A stretch of 64,000 nucleotides of DNA from Bacteroidota bacterium (GTDB lineage Bacteria; Bacteroidota; Ignavibacteria; UBA10030; SZUA-254). The notes below the pieces were generated by a model. It was not told the DNA's origin. It saw nothing but the letters and a program-made list of their open reading frames with translations, and made no database searches. Below, in pieces: positions 54,077-62,975 of this stretch. The translations under genes were made by a program, and so were the position numbers. Location: positions 1 through 64,000 of the forward strand of contig DATDFQ010000059.1 in assembly GCA_036522515.1 (NCBI GenBank), written 5' to 3'. Every line of letters starts with the position of its first letter. The stretch's first letter is position 1.

Positions 54077-55216
54077 GTGGAGCCGCTCCATGCAATTTTC
54101 TCCGGCGGCGGGACCGGCGGGCATCTCTTCCCGGCCCTGGCAATCGCAGACGAGGTCAAGCGCCTCGAACCCGCTGCGGAGATCATGTTTATCGGCACGA
54201 GAGACAGGATCGAAGCCCGCGTGGTCCCGCAAAAGGGATACGCGTTTCGATCCATCTGGATCAGCGGGTTTCGGAGGGGTTTTTATGCGGGCAACATACT
54301 TTTTCCGATCAAAGCGGTGGCCGGACTGATGCAGGCGATTTCCATCATAAAACGGTTCAAGCCGGATGTGGTTGTCGGAACGGGCGGGTATGTTTCAGGC
54401 CCGGTCCTTCGGGCCGCGGTCATGCTGAAGGTTCCGACGCTGATTCAGGAACAAAACAGCTACCCCGGCGTCACCACCCGCCTCCTCTCGCGAAAGGTGG
54501 ACGAGGTGCACCTGACGTTCGAGAGCTCGAAGAAGTATTTCGACCGGACCGAGGACGTTTTTGTCACCGGAAATCCGACGCGAAGCGATCTCGACGGCGT
54601 AAATCCCGACGAAGCGTGCAGGTACTTTTCGTTCGACCCCTCGGACCGGAACAAGACGATCCTCGTCGTCGGAGGGAGCCTTGGTGCGAGATCGCTCAAC
54701 CTGGCGATGGAAACGCATCTGGAGATGCTGATGCGGCACGGTCTCCGGATCGTCTGGCAGACGGGTCCGGATGACATTGAGAAAGCAAAACGCCTGGCGG
54801 GGCAATACGCCGCAGGCCGGATCTGGACGGGAGCGTTCATCGACAGGATGGAATACGCCTACCGGGTGAGCGATCTCGTGGTGTGCCGCGCCGGGGCGAC
54901 GACGATCGCGGAGCTGACGCGGCTGGGAAAACCGGCGCTTCTGGTCCCCTATCCGCATGCGGCCGCGAACCACCAGGTGGAGAACGCGCGCTCCCTGGCC
55001 GGCTCGGGCGCCGCGGAGGTCGTCTTCGATCACGAATCCCTCGCGGTGCTGGGTGAACGGATCATCGCCGCGCTCGACGAACACCGGCTGAACGAGATGA
55101 GCGTCAGGAGCAGGAAGCTCGGCAAGCCGGATGCGGCCCTCCGGATTGCGGAGCATGTGATCCGGTTGGCGCGGAGCGGGCATCCCGCGCCGGATGCAGC
55201 GTCGCCGAAGGGGTAG
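54077..55216 (+). CDS. murG: Undecaprenyl-PP-MurNAc-pentapeptide GlcNAc transferase MurG
   Basis: 379 residues from GTG 54077, with GGAAGG ten bases upstream; ATG 54056 and 54041 are in-frame alternatives overlapping ftsW. Motifs: FSGGGTGGHLFPALAIAD, GTGGYVSGPVL, IQEQNSYPGV, VVGGSLGARSLN, RAGATTIAEL and YPHAAANHQ. It adds GlcNAc to lipid I to make lipid II on the inner face of the membrane. Confidence 0.95.
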   Translation: MEPLHAIFSGGGTGGHLFPALAIADEVKRLEPAAEIMFIGTRDRIEARVVPQKGYAFRSIWISGFRRGFYAGNILFPIKAVAGLMQAISIIKRFKPDVVVGTGGYVSGPVLRAAVMLKVPTLIQEQNSYPGVTTRLLSRKVDEVHLTFESSKKYFDRTEDVFVTGNPTRSDLDGVNPDEACRYFSFDPSDRNKTILVVGGSLGARSLNLAMETHLEMLMRHGLRIVWQTGPDDIEKAKRLAGQYAAGRIWTGAFIDRMEYAYRVSDLVVCRAGATTIAELTRLGKPALLVPYPHAAANHQVENARSLAGSGAAEVVFDHESLAVLGERIIAALDEHRLNEMSVRSRKLGKPDAALRIAEHVIRLARSGHPAPDAASPKG

Positions 55217-55223
55217 CCGGAGG

Positions 55224-55730
55224 ATGGAAGAACACACGTTGCCGCCCGGCGCCGCTGTCTTTAAGTACAAACTCGATTTTTATTATCAGCAGGCGTTGCT
55301 CTACCTTGTGACCCTGTTGTTGTACGGCGGAATCCGGGGAACGATCACCTTCGAGCGGTTGCCGTCGCTCGGGGCGGACCCGATCCTGTACATCATTATT
55401 TTGTTCGTGATCATCTCGTTCGTTGTGCTCGCGTTGAACAAGGCGCGTGACCGCAAGCTGATTGTGGCGGCGGATAAGATCATCTTCCACCACAAGTTTC
55501 ACGAGCGGGAGATTCCGTTCTCGGCGATCGAATGGTTTCACATCGGCCGGGAACGCAGAGTTCAGACCGCGGGCCGGTCACAGGTGATCGTCTTTAAAAT
55601 GAAACATCGCAGGCGATTGTTCCGCATCAGGGTCGGCAGGTACGAGCACGAAAAAGAGCTCATCGCCGAGATGCAGCGCATCGCGCAGAGTATTCCCAAG
55701 GGCAAACGGCCCGACGTCGGCCGGCCCTGA
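55224..55730 (+). CDS. Membrane protein with PH-like domain, unknown function, inside the dcw cluster
   Basis: 168 residues from ATG 55224; ATG 55194, overlapping murG, is in frame and also possible. Two hydrophobic helices (QALLYLVTLLLYGGI and ILYIIILFVIISFVVLAL) are followed by a basic, beta-rich domain (KLIVAADKIIFHHKFHEREI, then IEWFHIGRERRV) resembling bacterial PH-like domains. It is not a known dcw gene, yet it lies eight bases after murG in the same transcription unit. Function is not known. Confidence 0.68.
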   Translation: MEEHTLPPGAAVFKYKLDFYYQQALLYLVTLLLYGGIRGTITFERLPSLGADPILYIIILFVIISFVVLALNKARDRKLIVAADKIIFHHKFHEREIPFSAIEWFHIGRERRVQTAGRSQVIVFKMKHRRRLFRIRVGRYEHEKELIAEMQRIAQSIPKGKRPDVGRP

Positions 55731-55754
55731 TTTTTACCGGACAAGGAGAAGGTT

Positions 55755-56117
55755 ATGATACAGGCTCTTCCGTACATATTATTGGGGCTCATTGTGGGGG
55801 TGCTGGCGGGAGTCCTCGGCATCGGGGGAGCGGTGTTCGTCGTTCCGGCGCTCGTCTACATCTTCGGATGGGAACAGCATATGGCGCAGGGGACCACGCT
55901 CGCGATGCTGCTCCCTCCGATCGGGCTGTTTGCGGCGTGGACGTACTACAAGGCGGGGAACGTCGACTTTAAAGTCGCGGCGCTCCTCTGCGTCGGTTTC
56001 CTTGTGGGCGGATATTTCGGCGGGTCGTTCGCGAACCAGGTTCCCGCGGACTCGTTGCGGAAGATCTTCGGGGTCGCGTTGTTGATCATTTCGTTGAGGA
56101 TGATCATCGGAAAGTGA
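55755..56117 (+). CDS. Half-size TauE/SafE-family membrane protein
   Basis: 120 residues, with a strong AAGGAGAAGG ribosome-binding site. The opening LLGLIVGVLAGVLGIGGAVFVVPALVY is the TauE/SafE signature, followed by GWEQHMAQGTTLAMLLPP and two or three more helices. Full-length members have two such repeats (about 250 residues); this is one repeat and must dimerise if it transports. The family moves sulfite or organic anions, but the cargo here is unknown. It sits between murG and murC. Confidence 0.82.
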   Translation: MIQALPYILLGLIVGVLAGVLGIGGAVFVVPALVYIFGWEQHMAQGTTLAMLLPPIGLFAAWTYYKAGNVDFKVAALLCVGFLVGGYFGGSFANQVPADSLRKIFGVALLIISLRMIIGK

Positions 56118-56166
56118 CCCGAAGCGTCGAGACTGGAAAAATCAAAAGAGGTATTTACACGGGATT

Positions 56167-57561
56167 ATGTTCAGCTCCATTAAAAAAATACACTTCGTCG
56201 GAGTCGGCGGGATCGGAATGAGCGGAATCGCCGAGATCCTGCTGGATCAGGGATTCAAGATCAGCGGCTCCGACAGGGCGACCGGCGAGGTGACCGACCG
56301 CCTCCAAACGCTCGGGGCCGAAATCTTCGAGGGCCACAAGGCGCAGAATGTCGGACCGGATGTCGACGCGCTCGTCTATTCTTCGGCGATCTCGCACGAC
56401 AACCCGGAACTGGTCGAAGCGCAGAAGCGGAAGATCCCGGTCATCCGGCGCGCGGAGATGCTCGCCGAAGTGATGCGCCTCAAGTACGGAATCGGCATTG
56501 CCGGTACGCACGGCAAGACGACCACGACGTCGATGGTGAGCCTGATTCTGATGGAGGGGGGCCTCGACCCCACGGTCGTGGTCGGCGGGAAGCTGAGCGG
56601 CCTCGGCGGAACGAACGCCCGGCTCGGCCACGGCGAGTTCATCGTGGTGGAGGCGGACGAGTTCGACCGGTCGTTTCTCTCGATCACGCCGACGATCGCG
56701 GTCCTCACGACGCTTGAAACGGACCATCTGGATTGTTATCGGGACCTCGAGGATATCAAGGGCGCGTTCATCCAGTTCGCGAACAAGGTTCCTTTTTACG
56801 GGTTCATTGTGCTCTGTTCCGACGAGCCCGCGCTGCAGGATATCATGCCGCGCCTCAACAGGAAAAAGACGGTCACCTACGGGATCAATCCGCAGGCCGA
56901 CGTGCAGGCGCTGGACCTCCGGTTCAAAGACAATACCTCCACGTTCACGGTGATGAGGGAGAAGCGGGAGCTCGGGCAGGTCACTCTGCAGATTCCGGGC
57001 AGGCATAACGTGCAGAACGCGCTCGCGGCGATCGCCGTCGGGCTGGAAGTGGGCGTCCCGTTCGAGCGGGCGAAGGAGGGGATAGAAAAGTTTACGGGCG
57101 TCTACCGCCGGTGGGAGAAAAAGGGGGAAGTCAACGGTATTTCCGTCTACGACGACTACGCCCATCACCCGACGGAGTGCCGGGCGACGCTCTCGGGAGT
57201 GAAGGCGGGCTGGCGGCGCCGGGTCGTGTGCGTGTTTCAGCCGCACCTCTACTCGCGAACGCGGGATTTTTACGAGGAGTTTGCGAAGTCGTTCCTCCTC
57301 TCCGACGTGCTCGTGGTGACCGATGTCTATCCGGCGCGCGAAGAGCCGATCCAGGGAATAACCGGAGAGTTGATCGCAAACGCCGCAAAAGAGTACGGGC
57401 ACAAGGAAGTGTTCTACCTCGCCGACAAGGCGGCCGTTCCGGGGCTTCTCGGGAAGATCACGAAACGGGACGACATCGTGATCACGATGGGCGCGGGAGA
57501 CATCTGGAAATACGGGGAGGAATTTCTCAAACAATTGAAGAAGAAGAAACCGGGTTCCTGA
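56167..57561 (+). CDS. murC: UDP-MurNAc-L-alanine ligase MurC
   Basis: 464 residues: N-terminal FVGVGGIGMSGIAEILL, ATP site GIAGTHGKTTTTSMVS, EADEFDRSFL, YDDYAHHPTE and FQPHLYSRTRDF. It adds L-Ala to UDP-MurNAc, the first peptide step. murB starts one base after its stop. Confidence 0.97.
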   Translation: MFSSIKKIHFVGVGGIGMSGIAEILLDQGFKISGSDRATGEVTDRLQTLGAEIFEGHKAQNVGPDVDALVYSSAISHDNPELVEAQKRKIPVIRRAEMLAEVMRLKYGIGIAGTHGKTTTTSMVSLILMEGGLDPTVVVGGKLSGLGGTNARLGHGEFIVVEADEFDRSFLSITPTIAVLTTLETDHLDCYRDLEDIKGAFIQFANKVPFYGFIVLCSDEPALQDIMPRLNRKKTVTYGINPQADVQALDLRFKDNTSTFTVMREKRELGQVTLQIPGRHNVQNALAAIAVGLEVGVPFERAKEGIEKFTGVYRRWEKKGEVNGISVYDDYAHHPTECRATLSGVKAGWRRRVVCVFQPHLYSRTRDFYEEFAKSFLLSDVLVVTDVYPAREEPIQGITGELIANAAKEYGHKEVFYLADKAAVPGLLGKITKRDDIVITMGAGDIWKYGEEFLKQLKKKKPGS

Positions 57562-57562
57562 C

Positions 57563-58483
57563 GTGATCACAATCGACGACATACGAAAGCATTTCCGCGG
57601 GCAGATCCGGCTCGGCGAACCGCTCAGCAAGTACACGTCGTGGCGCGTGGGCGGGCCTGCGGACTACTACCTCGAGCCGGCGGACAAGGAAGACGTCGCC
57701 TCGATCGCCGCGTTCCTCGAACAGGAGAACATCCCGGTGCTCGTGCTCGGCAAGGGGAGCAATATGCTCGTGAGCGACAAGGGGGTCCGTGGCGCGGTGA
57801 TGAACCTCGAACACGGGCTTTCCGGGATGCGCTCTGAAAACGGAATCGTCTTCGTGGATGCGGGAGTCACGATGGTCCGGTTCGTCGATTTTTGCATCCA
57901 GCAGGGTTTCCAGGGAGTCGAAATGCTCCCCGGGATACCCGGCACGGTCGGAGGCGGTGTCATGATGAATGCGGGCGCCTACGGCGGCGAGATTTCCGAT
58001 TACCTTGTCGACGTCGAAGTCCTCCGCAACGGTGAGATCATCCGGGTCGCGAAGGCGGACGCGGGCTTCTCGTACCGCCGCTCCGGATTCGCAGAGGACA
58101 TCATTCTCGGGGCTTCGTTCAAACTCCCCCAGGGGGACAGGACGGAGACCGCGAACAGGCGGAAAGAGCTCCTCATGAAACGGAACCGGGCTCAGCCGGT
58201 GAATTTTCCGAACTCGGGGAGCATGTTCAAAAACCCGCCGGGAAAATTCGCCGCGAAGCTGATCGACGAGGCGGGCATGAAGGGAATGAAACGAGGGGAC
58301 GCCCAGGTTTCGGAGCGGCATGCGAACTTTGTCGTCAACCTCGGGAACGCGACCGCCAACGATATTCTGGAGCTGATCGAAGTGATCCGGAGGACCGTGC
58401 AGGAGAAATTCGGGGTCTCGCTGGAGCTTGAAGTCAAGCTCGTCGGGTTTCCCAACGAAGTCTACCGGGAGGTCAACTCATGA
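57563..58483 (+). CDS. murB: UDP-N-acetylenolpyruvoylglucosamine reductase MurB
   Basis: 306 residues from GTG 57563. FAD-binding and active-site motifs are SWRVGGPADYYLEP, LGKGSNMLVSDKGVRG, GIPGTVGGGVMMNAGAYGGE, SYRRSGF and NSGSMFKNPPG, with the proton-donor Ser in the last. The form is the shorter type II enzyme. It reduces the enolpyruvyl group to make UDP-MurNAc. Its end overlaps ftsQ by four bases. Confidence 0.96.
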   Translation: MITIDDIRKHFRGQIRLGEPLSKYTSWRVGGPADYYLEPADKEDVASIAAFLEQENIPVLVLGKGSNMLVSDKGVRGAVMNLEHGLSGMRSENGIVFVDAGVTMVRFVDFCIQQGFQGVEMLPGIPGTVGGGVMMNAGAYGGEISDYLVDVEVLRNGEIIRVAKADAGFSYRRSGFAEDIILGASFKLPQGDRTETANRRKELLMKRNRAQPVNFPNSGSMFKNPPGKFAAKLIDEAGMKGMKRGDAQVSERHANFVVNLGNATANDILELIEVIRRTVQEKFGVSLELEVKLVGFPNEVYREVNS

Positions 58484-59286
58484 GCGCGCAGGTTCAAGTG
58501 CAGGAGCGCGACGCCATGCCCCGGAACCGCTGGGGGTTGTGGCTGCTGGTGCCTCTGGTCGCGTGCACGATCGCGATTTTCGTCTTCTCGCACGAGTGGA
58601 AGAAATCGCTGAAGCTCCGGCATGTCGAAGTGGAAGGGTTGCACGCGCTCAGCGTCCAGGAAATAACCTCGCTGAGCCGCGTGCCGATGAACACGCCGCT
58701 CTTCGATGTGGATCTGGCCGCGGCCCAGCAGAGGATCGCGGCGAATCCGTTCGTCAAGGTCGCGAGCGTCACCCGGCAATACCCGGACCTCCTGCGGATC
58801 TCGATTCAGGAGCGGGAACCGATTGCGACGGTGAACGGGGGCCAGGTCTGGTATATCGACGCCTCGGGCGTGCTGATGCCGTTCCGGCAATCGGCCCTGA
58901 AGCTCGATCTTCCGATCATCAGCGGGGTGAGCGGGGTGCAAAATGCCAAAGGGGGAGAGGTGGTCGCCGACAAGGAGATTGCCGAGGCCCTCGAGATCCT
59001 CCACGAGGCGCGGGCGATCGATTCGAGCCTCTATCACTTCATTTCGGAAATAAACATGAACCACGGGGGAGACATTACGCTCTTTTCGGTCGATGCGGGC
59101 GCCCCGATCATCTTCGGCCGCGGCGACGCGTTGCGAAAGCTCTATCTCCTTCAAACGTTCTGGCAGAACGTCGTGAAAGTGCAGGGGCCCGAGAAATTGC
59201 AGTCGATCGATCTCCGGTTCGACGACCAGGTGGTCGCAAAGTGGAACCAGCAAACGGACAAACCGGCAACGAAAGCTTCGCTATGA
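58480..59286 (+). CDS. ftsQ: Cell-division protein FtsQ
   Basis: 268 residues. A cytoplasmic N-terminus and one membrane helix (WGLWLLVPLVACTIAIFVF) lead to a POTRA domain (LRHVEVEGLHALSVQEI...NPFVKVASVTRQYPD) and a FtsQ beta-domain ending IDLRFDDQVVAKW. Position between murB and ftsA is diagnostic. FtsQ joins FtsL and FtsB to recruit FtsW/FtsI. ATGA overlaps murB. Confidence 0.93.
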   Translation: MSAQVQVQERDAMPRNRWGLWLLVPLVACTIAIFVFSHEWKKSLKLRHVEVEGLHALSVQEITSLSRVPMNTPLFDVDLAAAQQRIAANPFVKVASVTRQYPDLLRISIQEREPIATVNGGQVWYIDASGVLMPFRQSALKLDLPIISGVSGVQNAKGGEVVADKEIAEALEILHEARAIDSSLYHFISEINMNHGGDITLFSVDAGAPIIFGRGDALRKLYLLQTFWQNVVKVQGPEKLQSIDLRFDDQVVAKWNQQTDKPATKASL

Positions 59287-59335
59287 CGCGAATCGAACCA
59301 TCCACCGCAAGGCGAATGAGGGAAGGAACTCGGGA

Positions 59336-60577
59336 ATGGATAACGAAATAATTGTCGGGCTCGATATCGGAACAACGAAGGTCTGCAGCGTCGTCGCTTC
59401 GGCGGATGAAGGCGGCCGTTTCAACGTTCTCGGCGTGGGGAGGAGCCCTTCCGACGGGCTGACGCGCGGCGTGGTGACAAACATCGACAAGACCGTCCGT
59501 TCGATCCAGAGCGCGGTCGCCGAAGCGGAGTCTCGGTCGGGGATCAAGATCCAGTCGGTCATCGTCGGCATTGCGGGAGACCACATTCAGAGCTTTCAGA
59601 GCCGGGGAGTGATCGCGATCAGCAGGCCGGAGAATGAGATTACGCAGGCCGACGTCCACAGGCTGATCGAGGACACGAAGCGCGTCGCGCTCCCCTCCGA
59701 CCGGAGGATCATTCATGTGATCCCCCAGGAATTCATCATCGACGGGCAGGACGGCGTGTGCGATCCCGTGGGCATGTCGGGCGTACGGCTCGAAGCGAAC
59801 GTCCATATTATCACCGGCCTCGTGACGGCGGCGCAGAATATCTACAAGTGCGTGCAGCGCGCCGGGCTCCAGATCCGCGACATGGTGCTGGAGCCGCTGG
59901 CATCGAGCTACGCCGTGCTGGAAGAGGAGGAGGAGGAAGTCGGCATCGCCCTTCTCGACGTCGGCGGCGGAACGACCGACCTCGCGGTCTTTGAAGACAG
60001 GACAATCCGGCATACGGCCGTCATTCCGGTGGCGGGCAACCAGGTCACCAACGATATCAGGAAGGGGCTCGGGGTCCTCACCGAGCAGGCGGAGAAATTG
60101 AAGTGCCTGCACGGGTTCGCGTATGCGGCGAGCGTCGTCGACGACGAGCCGATCACGATTCCCGGCATCGGCGGACGCCCGCCGCTTGAAATCGACAAGC
60201 GGCTCCTTGCACAAATCATCCAGCCGAGGATGGAAGAGATCTTTGAGATTGCGGCGATGGAAATCAAACGCTCCGGCTATTCGCGCCATCTTGCCGCGGG
60301 CGTGGTCTTGACAGGAGGGGGCGCGCTCATTAAGGGAGCCTCGGAGCTGGCGCGCGAGGTGCTGGGAATGCCGGTGAAGCTCGGCATACCGGGGGGGTTC
60401 AATGCGGGGCTCGTCCGGGAAATCGAAAACCCGATCTACGCGACGTGCGTGGGCCTGGTGCTTCACGGGCTCCGGAACAAGGAAACGACTCCGCTTCATT
60501 TCGACAACGGGCAAAACGGAAGCGGCTCGGTCAAGAAAATCCTCTTCAAGATGAAAAGCTGGTTCGACGAATTGTAA
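59336..60577 (+). CDS. ftsA: Cell-division protein FtsA
   Basis: 413 residues of the actin-like fold: phosphate 1 motif IVGLDIGTTKVCSVV, the SHS2 (1C) domain, LLDVGGGTTDLAVF and VLTGGGALIKGASE. A C-terminal amphipathic end (VKKILFKMKSWFDEL) matches the membrane-targeting helix. FtsA tethers FtsZ to the membrane. ATG 59336 follows GGAAGGAA. Confidence 0.96.
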   Translation: MDNEIIVGLDIGTTKVCSVVASADEGGRFNVLGVGRSPSDGLTRGVVTNIDKTVRSIQSAVAEAESRSGIKIQSVIVGIAGDHIQSFQSRGVIAISRPENEITQADVHRLIEDTKRVALPSDRRIIHVIPQEFIIDGQDGVCDPVGMSGVRLEANVHIITGLVTAAQNIYKCVQRAGLQIRDMVLEPLASSYAVLEEEEEEVGIALLDVGGGTTDLAVFEDRTIRHTAVIPVAGNQVTNDIRKGLGVLTEQAEKLKCLHGFAYAASVVDDEPITIPGIGGRPPLEIDKRLLAQIIQPRMEEIFEIAAMEIKRSGYSRHLAAGVVLTGGGALIKGASELAREVLGMPVKLGIPGGFNAGLVREIENPIYATCVGLVLHGLRNKETTPLHFDNGQNGSGSVKKILFKMKSWFDEL

Positions 60578-60616
60578 CCGATTGTAAAATAAACAGACGC
60601 ATTAAATCAAATCACA

Positions 60617-60622
60617 TATAAT
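60617..60622 (+). promoter_or_regulatory. TATAAT box upstream of ftsZ
   Basis: A perfect TATAAT lies in the AT-rich 79-base ftsA-ftsZ gap, but no TTG-type -35 stands at the 16-18-base spacing seen elsewhere. It could be a secondary ftsZ promoter. Confidence 0.3.
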
Positions 60623-60656
60623 AAACACTCACTCACTAACATAAGGAGATACACTA

Positions 60657-61832
60657 GTGATAGAGCTCGATAATTACTTCGACCACGGAGCAAAGATCCG
60701 TGTGGTGGGGGTTGGGGGAGGCGGGGGGAATGCAATCAACAGCATGATCGACAAGAGGCTCCAGGGAGTCGATTTCTTTGCGATCAATTGCGACATGCAG
60801 TCTCTCGAGCGCAACAAGGCGCCGAACAAGATCCAGATCGGGAAGAACCTGACGCGGGGTCTCGGCGCGGGAGCGGATCCTTCGATCGGCCAGCGGGCCG
60901 TCGAGGAGGACCGCGACGAGATCGCACGATCGATCGCCGGCAGCGACATGGTGTTCGTCACCGCCGGAATGGGCGGCGGAACGGGGACCGGCGGCGGCCC
61001 GATCGTCGCAAACATCGCGAAGAGCATCGGCGCGCTGGTCGTCGGCATCGTCACGCGGCCGTTCACCTGCGAGGGAAAGAAGCGGATGGCCCAGGCGGAA
61101 GCCGGGATCGAAGAGATGAAGAAGCAGGTCGATACGCTGATCGTCATTCCGAACCAGAAACTCCTCTCGATCGTCGAACGGAACACGCCGTTGCAGGAGG
61201 CGTTCGACCACGCGAACGAAGTGCTTCACAACGCGACGCGGGGGATTTCGGAATTGATTACGATTCCGGGGTTGATCAACGTCGATTTCGCGGATGTCCG
61301 TACGATCATGCGCGAGATGGGCGACGCGCTCATGGGTTCGGGAGTCGCGGCGGGTGAAAACCGCGCGATCGAAGCGGCGCATGCGGCGATTTCGAGCCCG
61401 CTCCTTGAGGGCGTCTCGATTTCCGGAGCGCTCGGCGTTCTCGTCAACGTCACCGGCGGGCCCACGATGTCGCTCGTCGAAGTCGACGAAGCGGTCAGCG
61501 TGATCCACGAGGCGGCAGGCGAAGAGGCGAACGTGATCATGGGTGCGGTGATCGACGAGAACCTCGGCGACGAGATGATGGTGACTGTGATCGCCACGGG
61601 CTTCAACAAGCGGGGCGTAAGCGGTGTGCGGGTCGCCCGGCAGACGGCGAAGGTGATCGAGCGGATTCCCGTCGGGCTTCAGGATCTTCAGAGGCTCGAG
61701 GAACCGGCGTTCATGCGGAAAGGAATCGAAATCACCGTAAACCCGTTCCGGTCGGACGATATGGACCAGCCGGAAACCGACAGCAACGCGGATACGGATA
61801 AGCCGGCGTTTCTCCGCAAGATCATGGACTGA
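60657..61832 (+). CDS. ftsZ: Cell-division GTPase FtsZ
   Basis: 391 residues from GTG 60657, with a strong TAAGGAGAT eight bases upstream. The tubulin signature is GGGTGTGGGP, after VVGVGGGGGNAINSMI. The T7 loop is NVDFADVRTIM. The tail ends DKPAFLRKIMD, the short conserved peptide that binds FtsA, as in Bacteroidota (xPAFLRR). It forms the division ring and is the last gene of the dcw cluster. Confidence 0.97.
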   Translation: MIELDNYFDHGAKIRVVGVGGGGGNAINSMIDKRLQGVDFFAINCDMQSLERNKAPNKIQIGKNLTRGLGAGADPSIGQRAVEEDRDEIARSIAGSDMVFVTAGMGGGTGTGGGPIVANIAKSIGALVVGIVTRPFTCEGKKRMAQAEAGIEEMKKQVDTLIVIPNQKLLSIVERNTPLQEAFDHANEVLHNATRGISELITIPGLINVDFADVRTIMREMGDALMGSGVAAGENRAIEAAHAAISSPLLEGVSISGALGVLVNVTGGPTMSLVEVDEAVSVIHEAAGEEANVIMGAVIDENLGDEMMVTVIATGFNKRGVSGVRVARQTAKVIERIPVGLQDLQRLEEPAFMRKGIEITVNPFRSDDMDQPETDSNADTDKPAFLRKIMD

Positions 61833-61947
61833 TGAACGAACTGAACCGGTACAATTCTTCATCCGAATAGCATGGCGCGCCGCTCTGCCGGTTGACCCTG
61901 GCGGTTAAACCCGGTCGATCGGTGCGCCGGCTACTTGTGATATCTCG

Positions 61948-62042
61948 TTCCGCCGCTCTGCGGCGGAATGCATACCGGGACGCTCCGCGTCCCCGGCCGC
62001 GCAGCGGCCGAAATATTCGTTCCCACGCAGAGCATGGGAACG
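61948..62042. repeat. Repeat family 3: four consecutive palindromes
   Basis: Perfect hairpins at 61948-61968 (TTCCGCCG/CGGCGGAA), 61977-61993 (GGGACG/CGTCCC), 61994-62010 (CGGCCGC/GCGGCCG) and 62018-62042 (CGTTCCCA/TGGGAACG). They may contribute to termination after ftsZ. Confidence 0.8.
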
Positions 62043-62054
62043 AGACCCCCGCGG

Positions 62055-62091
62055 TTGTCATCCTGAGGGAGCGCAGCGACCGAAGGATCTG
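62055..62091. repeat. Intergenic repeat family 1, single arm
   Basis: TTGTCATCCTGAGGGAGCGC continues to ACCGAAGGATCTG. A partial arm, ACCGAAGGATCTGGC, recurs at 62225-62240. Confidence 0.8.
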
Positions 62092-62113
62092 CAGCGTCGC
62101 ATCTTCATCTTAT

Positions 62114-62147
62114 CTCGTCATCCCGACATGTTTTAGGTCGGGATCTT
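62114..62147. repeat. Small hairpin repeat related to family 1 at its ends
   Basis: ATCCCGAC, an 8-base loop ATGTTTTA, GTCGGGAT; preceded by CTCGTC and followed by a T-rich CTTTAT. It could act as a terminator on the plus strand. Confidence 0.55.
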
Positions 62148-62244
62148 TATAAAAGAGTTGAAAGATGCTGACCAGGAGCATGTCAGCATGACGAGGTGGA
62201 GAGACGTTCGGTCAAATTGAAACACCACCGAAGGATCTGGCTTG

Positions 62245-62273
62245 TTGCTTCTCGCTCCTCGAATTGATAGATT
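62245..62273 (+). promoter_or_regulatory. Predicted promoter of the DUF4159-DUF4175 unit (near-leaderless)
   Basis: TTGCTT, 17 bases, TAGATT. The start of transcription would fall within a few bases of ATG 62282. Confidence 0.5.
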
Positions 62274-62281
62274 ATGAGAGC

Positions 62282-62956
62282 ATGAAAACCGCTCTCATCC
62301 TCGTCGTTGTGCTCGTTTTTCTTGTTCCCGCCGGCGTTCTGCCTCAACAGGCGAAGCTTTCCAGCGCCTTCAAAATCGCGCGCCTGAAATATACGGGCGG
62401 CGGCGATTGGTACAACGACCAGCAGGAGGAAGTGAACCTGCTGGCGTTCGTCAGGGAGCATTCCCTGATCGATGTGGAACCCGCCTACGAGTTCGTCGAA
62501 ATTACGAATGACCGGCTCTTCACCTATCCGTTCATTTTCATGACCGGGCATGGGAACATCTCGTTCTCCGACCTCGAGGTCAAGCGGCTGCGGACCTATT
62601 TGGAGAACGGCGGCTTCATTTATGCGGACGACGACTACGGCATGGATAAGGCCTTCCGGCGCGAGATCAAGAAGGTGTTCCCCGAGCAGGAGCTCGTGGA
62701 GCTTCCCTATTCCTTTGGACTCTATCACTGCGAGTACGAGTTTCCGAACGGCCCGCCCAAGACCCACGAGCACAACGGAAAGCCCGCCCAGGGGTTCGGC
62801 CTCTTCCATAACAGAAGGCTCGTCCTCTATTATACATATGAGTCGAACCCCAGCGACGGCTGGAACGACGCCGAGGTCCACGGCGACCCCCCGGCAAAAC
62901 GCGAGGAAGCGCTTCATTTTGGAACAAATATCGTCACCTGGGCGTTAACACATTAA
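62282..62956 (+). CDS. DUF4159-family exported protein
   Basis: 224 residues. A signal peptide (about 1-22, ending GVLPQQ) is followed by a ThuA/glutamine-amidotransferase-like DUF4159 domain: IARLKYTGGGDWYND, PFIFMTGHGNISFSD, LRTYLENGGFIYADDDYGMD and LVELPYSFGLYHCEYEF (in parts). The family is usually encoded next to MoxR, DUF58, DUF4175 and VWA genes, and here the DUF4175-like gene follows after 19 bases. Function is unknown. ATG 62282 is the best start; an in-frame upstream codon would cut into the promoter. Confidence 0.85.
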   Translation: MKTALILVVVLVFLVPAGVLPQQAKLSSAFKIARLKYTGGGDWYNDQQEEVNLLAFVREHSLIDVEPAYEFVEITNDRLFTYPFIFMTGHGNISFSDLEVKRLRTYLENGGFIYADDDYGMDKAFRREIKKVFPEQELVELPYSFGLYHCEYEFPNGPPKTHEHNGKPAQGFGLFHNRRLVLYYTYESNPSDGWNDAEVHGDPPAKREEALHFGTNIVTWALTH

Positions 62957-62975
62957 GCCGGCCAGGCCTGCTCTC

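Larger units (their letters stand above)
61833..62281. other. 449-base repeat island between ftsZ and the DUF4159 gene
   Basis: Nothing in it is a credible gene. From left to right it contains about 110 bases of unassigned sequence, a row of four hairpins, a family 1 repeat arm, a further small hairpin, a family 1 fragment (62225-62240) and the promoter of the next gene. Confidence 0.75.

Noticed and set aside
56155-57636. A 493-codon minus-strand frame opposite murC
   Set aside because: Antisense to a complete, motif-verified murC and without any recognisable domain.
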